A DNA stretch of 64,000 nucleotides from Campylobacter aviculae (GCF_005406215.1 NZ_NXMA01000010.1:19247-83246), one strand, 5' to 3'; shown: positions 1-9,820, numbered from the stretch's first letter. Program-made: numbers and translations. The notes: generated by a model from the letters alone, not told the origin.

Positions 1-837
1 GCTAAATTCGATGCCGTGCTTAATTGGATAGATTTGGGCATTGAAAGATCTGATTTAACCGGAAATGAAGCGATTTTTTGGTTAGACTCCAAAAGATCAA
101 GCAATAAAATCATGATCGATTTAGTTCAAAATCGCTTGAAAGAGAAAGGTAAAAATATAGCTATTATGCCCCCAAAAGAAGCTTGTTTGAGAAGTTTAGA
201 GCTTATTCGATCTGGCAAAGATGTTATTTCCATTACAGGTAATGTTTTAAGGGATTATTTGACCGATCTTTTTCCTATTTTAGAACTAGGAACGAGTGCT
301 AAAATGCTTTCTGTTGTACCTATGTTAAATGGAGGTGCTATGTTTGAAACGGGAGCAGGTGGATCAGCACCAAAACAAGTGGAGCAATTGATTAAAGAAA
401 ATCATTTACGCTGGGATAGTTTAGGAGAATTCTTGGCTTTGCAGGCAAGTTTAGAATTTTACGCTAATAAATGCAATAATCATAAAGCTAAAGTTTTAGC
501 AGAATGTTTAGATGAAGCTATTGGAGATTGGCTTGAAAATAATAAAGCCCCCTCAAGAAAAGTTAAAGAAGATGATAATCGCACAAGCCATTTTTATTTG
601 GCTATGTATTTTGCAAATCATTTAGCAAGACAGGCAAATGACATAGAACTTCAAACTTTTTTTAAGGATATTGCCTTAGAACTCTCTTCCAATGAAGAAA
701 AAATTAGGTCTGAATTTAATAATGCTCAGGGGGTTGAGGTTGATTTAGGTGGGTATTATAAATTTGATGATGAAAAAGCAGAAAAGATTATGCGTCCAAG
801 TGCGACTTTTAATGCTATTATAGAAAAAATAGGATAG
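1..837 (+). CDS. icd: Isocitrate dehydrogenase, monomeric NADP type (3' part)
   Basis: Oxidative decarboxylation of isocitrate to 2-oxoglutarate in the cytoplasmic TCA cycle. The reading frame is open from base 1, so the gene begins left of the window; about 278 C-terminal residues are visible, against roughly 730 for the monomeric family. Recognisable stretches are SVVPMLNGGAMFETGAGGSA (about residue 100) and DDNRTSHFYLAMYFA. The internal GTG at 16 is not a real start. Only 2 nt separate its stop from mdh, so the two genes are probably co-transcribed. The product, 2-oxoglutarate, is the substrate of the OorDABC enzyme encoded just downstream. Identification is from overall sequence resemblance and the Campylobacter icd-mdh order. 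Confidence 0.93.
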   Translation, partial: AKFDAVLNWIDLGIERSDLTGNEAIFWLDSKRSSNKIMIDLVQNRLKEKGKNIAIMPPKEACLRSLELIRSGKDVISITGNVLRDYLTDLFPILELGTSAKMLSVVPMLNGGAMFETGAGGSAPKQVEQLIKENHLRWDSLGEFLALQASLEFYANKCNNHKAKVLAECLDEAIGDWLENNKAPSRKVKEDDNRTSHFYLAMYFANHLARQANDIELQTFFKDIALELSSNEEKIRSEFNNAQGVEVDLGGYYKFDDEKAEKIMRPSATFNAIIEKIG

Positions 838-839
838 GG

Positions 840-1748
840 ATGAAAATTACAATTATAGGAGCAGGTAATATCGGCTCAAGTCTTTCATATGCTTTGATTT
901 TACGTGAATTGGTGAGTCAAATTGTTTTGATTGATATTAATGAAGAATTATTGATTGCAAAAGAATTAGAGCTTACTCAAAGTATAGCTGCTTTAAATTT
1001 GAATATTGATTTAATTTGTACTCAAGATTATAAATACACTCAAAATTCCGACATAGTTGTTTTTAGTGCAGGTTTTGTGAGAAAAGATGGACAAAGTAGA
1101 GAAGAGCTTTTGAAGCTAAATGCAAGTATTTTATTAGACTGTGCAAAAAAAATTAAAGAGTTTATTCCTGATCCGCTTTTTATTATCTTGACTAATCCTG
1201 TAGATTTTTTACTTAATACTTTGTATGAAAGTAAGCTTTTTTCACCTAAAAAAATCGTTGCTATGGCTGGAATTTTAGATAATGCACGCTTTAAATATGA
1301 AATTGCTAAAAAATTAAATGTTAAAGTATCAAGAGTGGATACTAGGCTTATAGGTTTTCATAATGATGATATGGTTTTGGTGAAATCCCATACAAAGGTT
1401 AATAACAAAAACATAGATGATTTTTTGAACGAAGAAGAATTTGAAGATTTGGAAAATGAAGTTAAAACAGGTGGTGCTAAGGTTATAAAATATTTAAAAA
1501 ATTCGGCCTATTTAGCACCTGCTAGTGCTTGTATTAGAATGATAGAATCTATTAGAAGTGGAGAATTCTTACCTATGAGTATTATTTTGCAAGGGGATTT
1601 TGGTGTTAAAAATAAGGCTTTAGGAGTTATGGCAAGATTAGGACTTGAAGGCGTGATTGAAATCATGAAAATGGAACTTAGCGCACAGGAAAAAGAAAAA
1701 TTAGAACAATCTTTAATCAAATATCAATATAAAGGAGGAAAAGAGTGA
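840..1748 (+). CDS. mdh: Malate dehydrogenase (LDH-like)
   Basis: Interconverts malate and oxaloacetate with NAD. The 302-residue protein has the Rossmann nucleotide motif GAGNIG at residues 7-12, the NPVD segment near 120, and the substrate-side RKDGQSREELL loop near residue 80, where the Arg-rich loop favours malate over lactate. GFHNDDMV near 175 carries the catalytic His. The start is the ATG just after icd with GGATAGGG immediately upstream. In C. jejuni this gene is followed by sucC and sucD; here only 66 nt separate it from oorD. Lactate dehydrogenase is the only realistic alternative, and the gene context argues for malate. Confidence 0.93.
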   Translation: MKITIIGAGNIGSSLSYALILRELVSQIVLIDINEELLIAKELELTQSIAALNLNIDLICTQDYKYTQNSDIVVFSAGFVRKDGQSREELLKLNASILLDCAKKIKEFIPDPLFIILTNPVDFLLNTLYESKLFSPKKIVAMAGILDNARFKYEIAKKLNVKVSRVDTRLIGFHNDDMVLVKSHTKVNNKNIDDFLNEEEFEDLENEVKTGGAKVIKYLKNSAYLAPASACIRMIESIRSGEFLPMSIILQGDFGVKNKALGVMARLGLEGVIEIMKMELSAQEKEKLEQSLIKYQYKGGKE

Positions 1749-1814
1749 TTAAGAAAGGAAAATTGATATATAATTTAATTTTGATATTGAAATTAATTTA
1801 ATAAAGGAAAAAAT
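1749..1814. other. Short mdh-oorD spacer where sucCD would be expected
   Basis: These 66 nt hold no coding sequence, only AT-rich DNA and an AAAGGA-type ribosome site for oorD. In C. jejuni NCTC 11168, as I remember it, the two succinyl-CoA synthetase genes (about 2 kb) lie here. No remnant of either gene is recognisable. Confidence 0.75.
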
Positions 1815-2126
1815 ATGAGTATAATAGCTCCAAAAGATACACCGGTTTGGGTAGATGAATGTCGATGCAAGGCTTGTAATATTTGTGTAAGTTATTGTCC
1901 AGCTGGAGTTTTAGCTATGCGCGATGATGTGCATGCAGTTTTAGGACAAATGATAGAGGTTGTACATCCGGAATCTTGTATTGGTTGTACTGAATGTGAA
2001 ATACATTGTCCAGATTTTGCAATTATGGTGGCAAAAAGAGATGAGTTTAAATTTGCCAAGCTTACTCCCGAAGCTAAAGATAGAGCTTTGGCTGTAAAAA
2101 ATAATCAATATAGAAAATTAGCATAG
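1815..2126 (+). CDS. oorD: 2-oxoglutarate:acceptor oxidoreductase, delta (ferredoxin-like) subunit
   Basis: Small iron-sulfur subunit of the four-subunit OOR enzyme, which oxidises 2-oxoglutarate to succinyl-CoA and passes electrons to flavodoxin or ferredoxin. The 103 residues contain two 4Fe-4S motifs, CRCKACNICVSYCP near residue 13 and CIGCTECEIHCP near residue 54. It is the first gene of the run D-A-B-C, with 9 nt to oorA. The ATG is preceded by AAAGGAAAAAAT. The order is the standard one for Campylobacter and Helicobacter. Since no sucCD follows mdh here, the fate of the succinyl-CoA produced is an open question. Confidence 0.95.
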   Translation: MSIIAPKDTPVWVDECRCKACNICVSYCPAGVLAMRDDVHAVLGQMIEVVHPESCIGCTECEIHCPDFAIMVAKRDEFKFAKLTPEAKDRALAVKNNQYRKLA

Positions 2127-2135
2127 GAAAAAATA

Positions 2136-3260
2136 ATGAGAGAAGTTATAGCAACAGGTAATGTTTTGATTGCAAAGGCAGCGATTGATTGTGGGTGCAA
2201 ATTTTTCGGAGGTTACCCTATCACTCCAAGTAGTGAAATTGCTCATGAGCTTAGTCATATGTTACCAGCAAATGATGGAACTTTTATACAAATGGAGGAT
2301 GAAATTTCAGGTATTAGTGTGGCTATTGGTGCAGCGATGAGCGGAGTAAAGGCTATGACTGCAAGTAGTGGTCCAGGAATTTCTTTAAAAGCAGAGCAAA
2401 TTGGACTTGCATTTATTGCTGAAATTCCATTAGTAATTGTTAATGTTATGCGTGGGGGTCCATCAACTGGTTTGCCAACTCGTGTAGCACAAGGAGATTT
2501 ATTTCAAGCAAAAGCACCTACTCATGGAGATTTTGCAAGTATTGCTATTGCACCTGCTTCGCTTGAGGAAGCGTATTTGCAAACTATAAGAGCTTTTAAT
2601 TTGGCTGAAAAATATATGACTCCAGTATTTTTACTTATGGATGAAACTGTCGGACATATGAATGGAAAAGCGGTTTTGCCAGATTTAAAGGATATTACAA
2701 TATATAATCGTAAGAGATTTGAAGGAGATAAAAAGGATTATAGACCTTATGCAGCAGCTGAGAATGAACCAGCAACATTAAATCCTTTTTTTACAGGTTA
2801 TCGTTATCATGTAACGGGACTTCACCATGGAGATATCGGTTTTCCAACCGAAGATGGTGCTATAGTTAAGAAAAATATGGAAAGACTTATAGGTAAGATT
2901 AATAATAATCGTGAAGATATTTGTGCTTACGAAGAATATATGCTCGATGATGCTGAATTTTTAATTATAGCTTATGGAAGTGTGAGTCGTTCTGCAAAAG
3001 AAGCTATTAATAGACTTAGAGAAGAGGGAGTTAAGGTAGGTCTTTTTCGTCCTATCACACTTTATCCTGTAGCAGAGAAAAAAATTGCCGAAGTGGTAGG
3101 TAAATTTAAAAAAGTTATGGTAAGCGAACTTAATATGGGGCAATATCTCGAAGAAATTGAAAGAGTATCTTCACGCCGTGATTTTATCAGTTTGCATCGT
3201 GCAAATGGTCGTCCTATAACCCCTAGCGAAATCATTGCAAAAGTAAAGGAGAATATATAA
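2136..3260 (+). CDS. oorA: 2-oxoglutarate:acceptor oxidoreductase, alpha subunit
   Basis: Alpha subunit of OOR, carrying the pyrimidine-binding part of the thiamine diphosphate site. The 374-residue protein opens with a stretch typical of the KorA/PorA family, including GGYPITPSSEIAHEL (about residues 27-41) and QMEDEISGISVAIGAAMSG near 55. The start is the ATG after AGGAAAAAATA. It sits between oorD and oorB with only 1 nt before oorB, consistent with translation as a block. OOR replaces the NAD-linked 2-oxoglutarate dehydrogenase in these microaerophiles and is oxygen-sensitive. Pyruvate oxidoreductase subunits are related, but the four-gene order identifies OOR. Confidence 0.95.
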   Translation: MREVIATGNVLIAKAAIDCGCKFFGGYPITPSSEIAHELSHMLPANDGTFIQMEDEISGISVAIGAAMSGVKAMTASSGPGISLKAEQIGLAFIAEIPLVIVNVMRGGPSTGLPTRVAQGDLFQAKAPTHGDFASIAIAPASLEEAYLQTIRAFNLAEKYMTPVFLLMDETVGHMNGKAVLPDLKDITIYNRKRFEGDKKDYRPYAAAENEPATLNPFFTGYRYHVTGLHHGDIGFPTEDGAIVKKNMERLIGKINNNREDICAYEEYMLDDAEFLIIAYGSVSRSAKEAINRLREEGVKVGLFRPITLYPVAEKKIAEVVGKFKKVMVSELNMGQYLEEIERVSSRRDFISLHRANGRPITPSEIIAKVKENI

Positions 3261-3261
3261 A

Positions 3262-4107
3262 ATGGCGTTTAATTATGATGAATATTTAAGAACTGATAAA
3301 CTTCCAACTCAGTGGTGTTGGGGATGTGGCGATGGTGTTGTTTTAAAATGTATTATCCGTGCGATAGAAAAACTTGGTTGGAATATGGATGATGTATGTC
3401 TTGTTTCAGGAATTGGTTGTAGCGGCAGGATGAGTTCTTATGTCAATTGTAATACTGTGCATACCACACATGGCAGGGCTATTGCTTATGCAACAGGAAT
3501 AAAATTAGCAAATCCTGCTAAGCATGTAATAGTAGTAAGCGGGGATGGTGATACTTTAGCAATTGGTGGAAATCATACCATACATGGTTGTCGTAGAAAT
3601 ATAGATTTAACTCATATAGTGATTAATAATTTCATTTATGGACTTACAAATTCTCAAACTTCACCGACGACTCCAAAAGGTTTTTATACTGTAACTGCAC
3701 AATTTGGCAATATTGATCCAAATTTTGACGCTTGTGAATTAACAAAAGCTGCAGGAGCTTCTTTTGTTGCAAGAGGAAATGTTATAGAGGCTAATAAACT
3801 TGAAAATTTAATCTATAAGGCTTTAGCTCACAAAGGTTATAGTTTTGTAGATGTTTTTTCAAATTGTCATATTAACCTAGGAAGAAAAAACAAAATGGGC
3901 GAAGCAGTGGCTATGCTTGATTGGATCAAAAATCGTGTTGTAGATAAGGCTAAGTTCGAAAGTATGGATTTTGAGGAAAGAAAAGATAAATTTCCAACCG
4001 GAGTGCTACACGAGGATAATTCTCAACCAGAATACTGCCAAGCTTATGAAGAAGTACGCCGTGCAGCCAAGGAAAAAAGAATGGTAGATTTAGGAGCTTT
4101 AAAATGA
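3262..4107 (+). CDS. oorB: 2-oxoglutarate:acceptor oxidoreductase, beta subunit
   Basis: Thiamine-diphosphate-binding beta subunit of OOR. The 281-residue protein carries the N-terminal CWGCGDG cluster (about residues 19-25), the SGIGCSGR segment near 50 and the cofactor-binding GDGDTLAIGGNH near 94, as in KorB. The ATG at 3262 is preceded by AAGGAGAATATAAA. Its last codons overlap the oorC start by 4 nt (ATGA), which suggests translational coupling and equal subunit supply. Confidence 0.95.
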   Translation: MAFNYDEYLRTDKLPTQWCWGCGDGVVLKCIIRAIEKLGWNMDDVCLVSGIGCSGRMSSYVNCNTVHTTHGRAIAYATGIKLANPAKHVIVVSGDGDTLAIGGNHTIHGCRRNIDLTHIVINNFIYGLTNSQTSPTTPKGFYTVTAQFGNIDPNFDACELTKAAGASFVARGNVIEANKLENLIYKALAHKGYSFVDVFSNCHINLGRKNKMGEAVAMLDWIKNRVVDKAKFESMDFEERKDKFPTGVLHEDNSQPEYCQAYEEVRRAAKEKRMVDLGALK

Positions 4108-4664
4108 AATATCAATTAAGATTTGGTGGTGAAGGTGGTCAAGGCGTGATCACTGCGGGAGAGATTTTAGCTGAAGCAGCGATTAAGGAAGGTCGTCAAG
4201 CTTTTAAAGCTTCTACTTATACTTCTCAAGTGAGAGGAGGTCCTACAAAGGTAGATATTATCATTGATGATAAAGAAATTCTTTTTCCTTATGCCGTAGA
4301 AGGAGAGGTTGATTTTATGCTTTCAACTGCTGATAAGGGTTATAAAGGTTTTCGCGGTGGTGTTAAAGAGGGCGGAATTATTGTCGTAGAACCTAATTTA
4401 GTACATCCTGAAAATGAAGATTATAAGAAGTGGCAAATTTTTGAAATTCCTATCATTACCATAGCTAAAGATGAGGTAGGGAATGTTGCAACGCAATCTG
4501 TTGTAGCTTTAGCAATTGCTGCTTATATGAGTAAATGTATTGATTTGGATATTTTAAAAGAAACAATGCTTCATATGGTTCCTGCAAAAACAAGAGATGC
4601 AAATGCAAAGGCTTTTGATTTGGGCATTAAATATGCAAAAGAAACTAAACCAAAATCTTTATAA
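4104..4664 (+). CDS. oorC: 2-oxoglutarate:acceptor oxidoreductase, gamma subunit
   Basis: Gamma subunit of OOR, which joins subunits and helps bind coenzyme A. The 186-residue protein starts with the family signature FGGEGGQGVITAGEILAEA and continues with STYTSQVRGGPTKVDIIID near residue 38. The ATG overlaps the oorB stop. The gene ends the operon: a strong hairpin begins at its stop codon (4663-4690). Confidence 0.95.
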   Translation: MKYQLRFGGEGGQGVITAGEILAEAAIKEGRQAFKASTYTSQVRGGPTKVDIIIDDKEILFPYAVEGEVDFMLSTADKGYKGFRGGVKEGGIIVVEPNLVHPENEDYKKWQIFEIPIITIAKDEVGNVATQSVVALAIAAYMSKCIDLDILKETMLHMVPAKTRDANAKAFDLGIKYAKETKPKSL

Positions 4665-4690
4665 TTTTGAGGTAATACTACCTCAAAATT
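4663..4690 (+). terminator. Rho-independent-type terminator after oorC
   Basis: A perfect 12-bp inverted repeat (AATTTTGAGGTA / TACCTCAAAATT) with a 4-nt loop (ATAC) starts at the oorC stop codon. It is followed by AT-rich sequence. It probably ends the icd-mdh-oor transcript. Confidence 0.85.
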
Positions 4691-4725
4691 ATTTCTAATT
4701 TAGCTACTTTTAACGATTAAAATTT

Positions 4726-4731
4726 TATAAT
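4726..4731 (+). promoter_or_regulatory. Candidate sigma-70 -10 box for the 4759 operon
   Basis: TATAAT preceded by AAAATTT lies 27 nt before the ATG at 4759 and directly after the oorC terminator. No clear -35 is seen, as usual for Campylobacter promoters. Confidence 0.6.
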
Positions 4732-4758
4732 CAAAAACTTATATTTTCAAGGAAAGCA

Positions 4759-5022
4759 ATGGATATTTTTGACGAAATGTTTAATAAAACTCCTAAAGAA
4801 AAATTTATAGAAATTATACAAAATGGAAATTTAGGAGCTTTAGAAAAAGTATTTGAAAATTTTTTCTCTGAATACATTGCTATGATAGAGCTTTTAGAAA
4901 AACAAGGCTTAAATGAAATGGATGTTAAAAATTTTATACTTGAAAATGGAGATTTTGTAAGTCAAAGACAAAATGATATCTATATAGACTTGGGTGCAAA
5001 AATTTTAGGACATGAAGGTTGA
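4759..5022 (+). CDS. DUF2018 family protein
   Basis: An 87-residue acidic cytoplasmic protein with no signal peptide or membrane segment. It resembles the DUF2018 family found almost only in Campylobacterota (Cj0539 equivalent). Its function is unknown. Sequence features are an amphipathic start MDIFDEMFNKTPKEKFIEII and an acidic middle. The ATG follows AAGGAAAGCA. It overlaps the next gene by 11 nt, so the two are probably translated together. I cannot assign a role from sequence. Confidence 0.85.
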   Translation: MDIFDEMFNKTPKEKFIEIIQNGNLGALEKVFENFFSEYIAMIELLEKQGLNEMDVKNFILENGDFVSQRQNDIYIDLGAKILGHEG

Positions 5023-5542
5023 TGCAAAAATTTTGAGTAAATTTTTTATTTTGTTGTTTTTTTTAGGCAGTTTAAATGCGGCTCCAGTTTTTGATTATAC
5101 TTACAAATTTGTTCTTAAAAAAGATGAAAGAGCAAGTGTGCAAATTAAAGAAATCGGCTATGAAGATAAGGTTCAAAATTTTGATTTTTATTGGACTTTG
5201 TTTGATAATACAAATATAATTGTGCATTCTAAATTTCGAAAATATCCACGCCAATTTGTGATGAGTTTGCGTAGAAATTTGGATTGGGTAACGCAAACTT
5301 TAATTCCTGATTATACTAATCCTCATATTGATAGAGCAAGGCTTATTTTAGAATTTAGTGGCTATAATAAAGGTTTGGCAACCTTTACGGTTTATATTGA
5401 AGATAAGGAGTCTCGCGTAATGGTAGAATTTTTAGATCCTAGAAAAAAACCACTCCAAAACCCGCCAAAAAATAATCAGGTTGTACCTATGATTGATTTA
5501 AATAAGCCGCAAGTAAAGCCTCTTACGAGTTGGGAAAAATAG
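5012..5542 (+). CDS. Putative exported protein (Cj0540-like)
   Basis: A 176-residue protein with a signal peptide: basic start MKVDAKILSK, hydrophobic core FFILLFFLGSL and a likely cut after NAA (about residue 24). The rest is a mixed, lysine-rich domain without a motif that I recognise; the tail is proline-rich (KKPLQNPPKNN). A periplasmic location is inferred. It overlaps the DUF2018 gene and lies 16 nt before a polyprenyl synthase gene. The start used is the ATG inside the preceding gene, because the signal peptide begins right there. Confidence 0.8.
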   Translation: MKVDAKILSKFFILLFFLGSLNAAPVFDYTYKFVLKKDERASVQIKEIGYEDKVQNFDFYWTLFDNTNIIVHSKFRKYPRQFVMSLRRNLDWVTQTLIPDYTNPHIDRARLILEFSGYNKGLATFTVYIEDKESRVMVEFLDPRKKPLQNPPKNNQVVPMIDLNKPQVKPLTSWEK

Positions 5543-5558
5543 CAACAAGGAATCAAAT

Positions 5559-6452
5559 ATGGAAGTAATAGATGATTTGATAAAACAATTTTTAAAAGAA
5601 CTTGATTATCAGCCTATTTTAGAAATGCTTGTTAATGTTAGATCAGGCAAAAAATTGCGTTCAAAATTGCTTTTAGCTATTTCAGGAGAGACTAAAGAAG
5701 CTTTTAAAATTTGTGCAACAATTGAGCTTATACATTTAGCTAGTTTATTGCATGATGATATTATTGATGAAAGTAATCTTAGAAGAGGCTCAAAGTCTGT
5801 AAATTACGAATTTGGAACTAAAAACGCTTTAATGTTGGGAGATATTTTATATTCTAAAGCTTTTTATGAATTGAGTCAAATGAATGCAAAATATGCAAGT
5901 ATAATTTCTGATGCAGTTGTTAAGCTTGCCATAGGTGAGCTTATGGATGTAAATTTAAGTAAAAGTTTTAATACGGACAAAGAAAAATATCTTACAATGA
6001 TTTATAATAAAACGGCGATTTTGATCGAGGCAAGTGCAAAATGTGGAGCTATTTTGGCTGGTTTAGATGAAAATTCTTTTGGAGAATATGGAAAAAATTT
6101 AGGACTTGCTTTTCAGATGATTGATGATATTTTAGATATTAAAGGTGATGATGAAATTTTAGGCAAACCTGCTATGGCAGATTTTAAAGAGGGAAAAGCA
6201 ACTTTGCCTTATATATATCTTTTTGAAAGTTTGGATAAGCAAGGAAAGAATCAATTAAAAAATTTATTTAAGAAAGATTTAGACGAAGAAGAAAAAATAT
6301 GGATTAAAACTCAATTTAAACAAAAAGAAATCTTAGAAAAGGCTATTTTGGAAGCTAAAAAATATGCCACAAATGCAGTTAATGCAATACAGAAATATTC
6401 TAATCAAAAGTTAATAAATATTGTTGAGGCAATGATAGATAGGAATTTTTAA
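5559..6452 (+). CDS. Polyprenyl diphosphate synthase
   Basis: Trans-isoprenyl diphosphate synthase that extends isopentenyl units, probably to make the side chain of menaquinone. The 297-residue protein has both aspartate-rich motifs: LLHDDIIDESNLRRG (about residues 66-80) and QMIDDILDIKGDD (near 187). GKKLRSKLLLAISG near 30 is the usual substrate-binding stretch. The start is the ATG after CAACAAGGAATCAAAT. It overlaps hemA by one base (TAATG). C. jejuni also has a separate farnesyl synthase (ispA) elsewhere, so the long-chain (octaprenyl-type) role is the better guess here; chain length cannot be read reliably. Confidence 0.85.
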   Translation: MEVIDDLIKQFLKELDYQPILEMLVNVRSGKKLRSKLLLAISGETKEAFKICATIELIHLASLLHDDIIDESNLRRGSKSVNYEFGTKNALMLGDILYSKAFYELSQMNAKYASIISDAVVKLAIGELMDVNLSKSFNTDKEKYLTMIYNKTAILIEASAKCGAILAGLDENSFGEYGKNLGLAFQMIDDILDIKGDDEILGKPAMADFKEGKATLPYIYLFESLDKQGKNQLKNLFKKDLDEEEKIWIKTQFKQKEILEKAILEAKKYATNAVNAIQKYSNQKLINIVEAMIDRNF

Positions 6453-7747
6453 TGTATTATTGCGTTTCTTTTACTCACAAAAATACCGATATTGCTTTAA
6501 GAGAGAGATTGAGTTTTTCAGATGAGGCAAAAAAATATGAATTTTTACGTATATTAAAAACTCATGAAAATATTGAAGAATGTTTAGTTATTAGTACTTG
6601 TAATCGTGTTGAGATCTTTGCTTTTGTAAAAAATACTTGTTTGGAATATATCATTAAAACTTTAGCTTTATTGTGTGATGTCAATAAAGATGAATTGTTG
6701 GAAAAAGCCGATGTTTTTGAGGATAGCGGAGCCATACACCATCTTTTTTTGGTAGCAAGTTCTTTAGATAGTCTTGTTGTCGGCGAGACTCAAATTGCAG
6801 GTCAAATTAAAGACGCATTTTCTTTTGCCATAAAGAATGAATTTTGCAAAACTCATCTTTCAAGAGCTTTGCATTATGCTTTTAAATGTGCAGCTAAAGT
6901 TCGTAATGAAACTCAAATTTCAAAAAATCCTATTTCAGTAGCAAGTGTTGCAGTAGCTAAAGCAAAAGAGCTTTTAGATTTAACGCAAAAACAAGCTATA
7001 ATTATCGGTGCAGGAGAAATGGCAGAACTTACAGCCAAACATTTAATCACCAGTGGTACCGAAGTTATTATTTTAAATCGTGATACGCAAAAAGCAAAAC
7101 AACTTTGCGAAGAATTAGGCAGTTTAAGTAAATATGATAGTTTGGAAAATCTGAAAAATTATTTGGATAATTATGAGCTCTTTTTTTCAGCTACTAATGC
7201 TCCTAGTGCCATTATAACTAATGCATTAGTTGATGAAGTTAGACATAAGAGATATTTTTTTGATATTGCTGTACCACGTGATATCGATATTAGCGAAAAT
7301 GAGAAAATATCTGTTTTTGCAGTAGATGATCTTCAAGCTGTTGTTCAAAAAAATTTAGCTTTAAGGGAAAATGAAGCACGTATGGCTTATAGTATTATAG
7401 GTCAAGAAACATCGGATTTTTTTAGATATTTAAACGACTTAGCTTTAAATCCAATCATTAAAGCCATACGACTGCAGGCTAAGGAATGTGCAGAAATGCA
7501 ACTTGATATTGCTTTAAAAAAGGGTTATTTAAAGCATTCTGATAAAGATGAGGCACGAAAATTGATTCATCAAGTTTTTAAGGCCTTTCTACATAATCCA
7601 ACTATAAATTTAAAACATATTCAAGGAAAAATTCAAAGTGATACAGTGATTAACGCTATGCGTTATGTTTTTGATTTGAATAACGATCTTGAAGGTTTAA
7701 ATCAATATAAATGTGAATTTGATATGGAGATTGACGATGAAATTTAG
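6452..7747 (+). CDS. hemA: Glutamyl-tRNA reductase
   Basis: First committed step of C5-pathway tetrapyrrole synthesis: glutamyl-tRNA to glutamate-1-semialdehyde, using NADPH. The 431 residues include the catalytic cysteine motif [13 protein letters not shown] near residue 46-58, the segment [18 protein letters not shown] near 105 and a nucleotide-binding region [16 protein letters not shown] near 185. The ATG overlaps the stop of the preceding synthase gene. The 3' end overlaps the proS start. hemC lies three genes downstream, so part of heme synthesis is clustered here. Confidence 0.95.
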   Translation: MYYCVSFTHKNTDIALRERLSFSDEAKKYEFLRILKTHENIEECLVISTCNRVEIFAFVKNTCLEYIIKTLALLCDVNKDELLEKADVFEDSGAIHHLFLVASSLDSLVVGETQIAGQIKDAFSFAIKNEFCKTHLSRALHYAFKCAAKVRNETQISKNPISVASVAVAKAKELLDLTQKQAIIIGAGEMAELTAKHLITSGTEVIILNRDTQKAKQLCEELGSLSKYDSLENLKNYLDNYELFFSATNAPSAIITNALVDEVRHKRYFFDIAVPRDIDISENEKISVFAVDDLQAVVQKNLALRENEARMAYSIIGQETSDFFRYLNDLALNPIIKAIRLQAKECAEMQLDIALKKGYLKHSDKDEARKLIHQVFKAFLHNPTINLKHIQGKIQSDTVINAMRYVFDLNNDLEGLNQYKCEFDMEIDDEI

Positions 7748-9443
7748 CCAATTTTATGCACCGAGTACAAAGGAAACTCCTAAAGATGCGAGCTTGCCAA
7801 GCCATATATTTTTGGTGCGTGCAGGATTTATAGAGCAAATTGGTAGCGGACTTTATAATTTTTTGCCTTTAGGGAAAAGAGTTTTAGACAAAATTCGTGC
7901 TATAGTTAAAGAAGAAATGGATAAAGCTGGCGCACAAGAAGTAAATCTTAGTTTTGTTACACCTGCTAGTTTGTGGCAGGAAAGTGGGCGTTATAATGTT
8001 TTTGGAAAAGAACTTTTGCGTTTTAAAGATAGAAAAGAAAATGATTTTGTTTTAGGGCCAACTCATGAAGAAGCGATGGTTTCTTTGGTTAAAAATAAAA
8101 TTACAAGCTATAAGCAACTTCCTTTGCATTTGTATCAAATAACTTGGAAATTTAGAGATGAAGCACGTCCGCGTTTCGGGCTTTTAAGATGTAGAGAATT
8201 TTTAATGAAAGATGGTTATAGCTTTCACAAAAATGAAGAAGATTTGACACGTGAATTTGATTTGATGTATGAGACTTATTCTCGTATTTTACAAAGATTG
8301 GGACTTAATTTTAGAGCCGTTGAAGCTGATAGTGGAGCAATAGGTGGAAGTGGTTCTAAAGAATTTATGGTTTTAGCAAAAAATGGAGAAGATGATATTT
8401 TGCTTTGCGAAAATTGCGATTATGCTGCCAATATAGAAGCGGCAAAAAGAGCTAAAAAAACTTGTAATAAAGAGCGTCCAGAAGCTAATTTTGCAAGTAA
8501 GTTTCATACGCCAAATATTAAGAGTATTAAGGAATTGGCTGATTTTTTTAGAATCGATGAATTTTATACCATTAAAGCAGTTGTAAAAAAAGCCATTTAT
8601 GAAAATGAAAGTAAATTGGTTGTATTTTTTATACGCGGATGTGATGATTTGCAAGAAGTTAAAGCGCAAAATGCTTGTAAGGCTTTAGAGCTTATGGACG
8701 CGGACGAAAGCGAATTGCTTAATGCGGGATTAGTTCCTGGTTTTATTGGATTTGTAGGACTTAAAAATATAGACTTTTATCTTGATAAAGAGCTTGAAAA
8801 TGAAAAACAAATGATTATTGGAGCTAATGAAAAAGATTATCATTTGGTAGGAATTGATGTTGTTAATTTAAATCAAGATCGTTTTAAGGATTTAGTAGAA
8901 GTTAAAGAGAATGATTGTTGCTTAAAATGCGGTGGAAAATTAAGAAAAAGTAAAGGTATAGAAGTAGGACATATTTTTAAGCTTGGACAAAAATATTCTA
9001 AAGCTATGAATGCACATTTCTTAGATGAAAATGGAAAAACTCAAGCATTTTATATGGGATGTTATGGAATCGGGGTTTCACGCTTGGTAGCTGTTGCGAT
9101 TGAGGCTAGTCATGATGAAAAAGGTTGTATTTGGAATCAAACTTTGGCTCCTTTTACGATTGATATTATTATTTCAAATATTAAGGATGAAGAAGCTTTT
9201 AAATTTGCAAATCAAATTTATCAGCAATTACAAGATTTAGGCATCGAGGTTTTACTTGATGATAGAAATGAACGTTTTGGTGTGAAAATGAATGATTTTG
9301 AATTAATGGGTTTTCCTTATGCTTTGGTAATTGGTAAAGGGTTGCAAAACAATGAAGTAGAGCTTATACAAAGAGAAAATTTAAGCAAAGAAATTATTAA
9401 AACAGATCATGTTATAGAAAATTTAAAAAAGAAAATATTATGA
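7737..9443 (+). CDS. proS: Prolyl-tRNA synthetase
   Basis: Charges tRNA-Pro. It is a class II synthetase of bacterial type, 568 residues from the ATG at 7737. Class II motifs are visible: motif 2 region [19 protein letters not shown] near residue 140, and motif 3 [12 protein letters not shown] near 440. An insertion of roughly 180 residues between them matches the editing (YbaK-like) domain. I prefer the ATG at 7737 to an in-frame ATG 24 nt upstream because GGAG lies 9 nt before it and the protein family starts [10 protein letters not shown]. It overlaps hemA by 11 nt. Confidence 0.95.
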   Translation: MKFSQFYAPSTKETPKDASLPSHIFLVRAGFIEQIGSGLYNFLPLGKRVLDKIRAIVKEEMDKAGAQEVNLSFVTPASLWQESGRYNVFGKELLRFKDRKENDFVLGPTHEEAMVSLVKNKITSYKQLPLHLYQITWKFRDEARPRFGLLRCREFLMKDGYSFHKNEEDLTREFDLMYETYSRILQRLGLNFRAVEADSGAIGGSGSKEFMVLAKNGEDDILLCENCDYAANIEAAKRAKKTCNKERPEANFASKFHTPNIKSIKELADFFRIDEFYTIKAVVKKAIYENESKLVVFFIRGCDDLQEVKAQNACKALELMDADESELLNAGLVPGFIGFVGLKNIDFYLDKELENEKQMIIGANEKDYHLVGIDVVNLNQDRFKDLVEVKENDCCLKCGGKLRKSKGIEVGHIFKLGQKYSKAMNAHFLDENGKTQAFYMGCYGIGVSRLVAVAIEASHDEKGCIWNQTLAPFTIDIIISNIKDEEAFKFANQIYQQLQDLGIEVLLDDRNERFGVKMNDFELMGFPYALVIGKGLQNNEVELIQRENLSKEIIKTDHVIENLKKKIL

Positions 9444-9820
9444 ATAAACTTAAATTAAGTCCTTTATTGATTTTAGAGCTTGTTTGTAGTTTCTTATTTA
9501 TCGTATTCTTTGGCCTTGGAAATTTTTTAATTTTTATTTTAATAAGTATGATGTTTGGTATGATACTTTTGGGAATTTTTTGGAAAAGTATGCTTGAATT
9601 TCAAGTGATAGGTTTTAAAAATATGCTTACTCAATTTTCTTTTGTGATTGCAGGATTTTTATTTATTTTTCCAGGAGTGATTACGAGTTTTTTTGGATTT
9701 TTAGTTTTTTTATTGGGTATTTTTTTAAAAATTGCCACAAAAACAAAATATACCCATAAACAAAATCGAAACTCTAATGAAGAAATTATTGATGTTGAAA
9801 TTATAGAGGAAGAAAAATGA
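9440..9820 (+). CDS. FxsA-like membrane protein
   Basis: A 126-residue inner-membrane protein with about three or four hydrophobic segments (residues 9-30, 32-50, 66-95) and a charged cytoplasmic tail ending [13 protein letters not shown]. The pattern [10 protein letters not shown]...[11 protein letters not shown], then [23 protein letters not shown], matches the FxsA family, whose E. coli member affects phage T7 exclusion by F plasmids; the native role is unknown. It overlaps proS by 4 nt and hemC by 4 nt. Confidence 0.75.
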   Translation: MNKLKLSPLLILELVCSFLFIVFFGLGNFLIFILISMMFGMILLGIFWKSMLEFQVIGFKNMLTQFSFVIAGFLFIFPGVITSFFGFLVFLLGIFLKIATKTKYTHKQNRNSNEEIIDVEIIEEEK

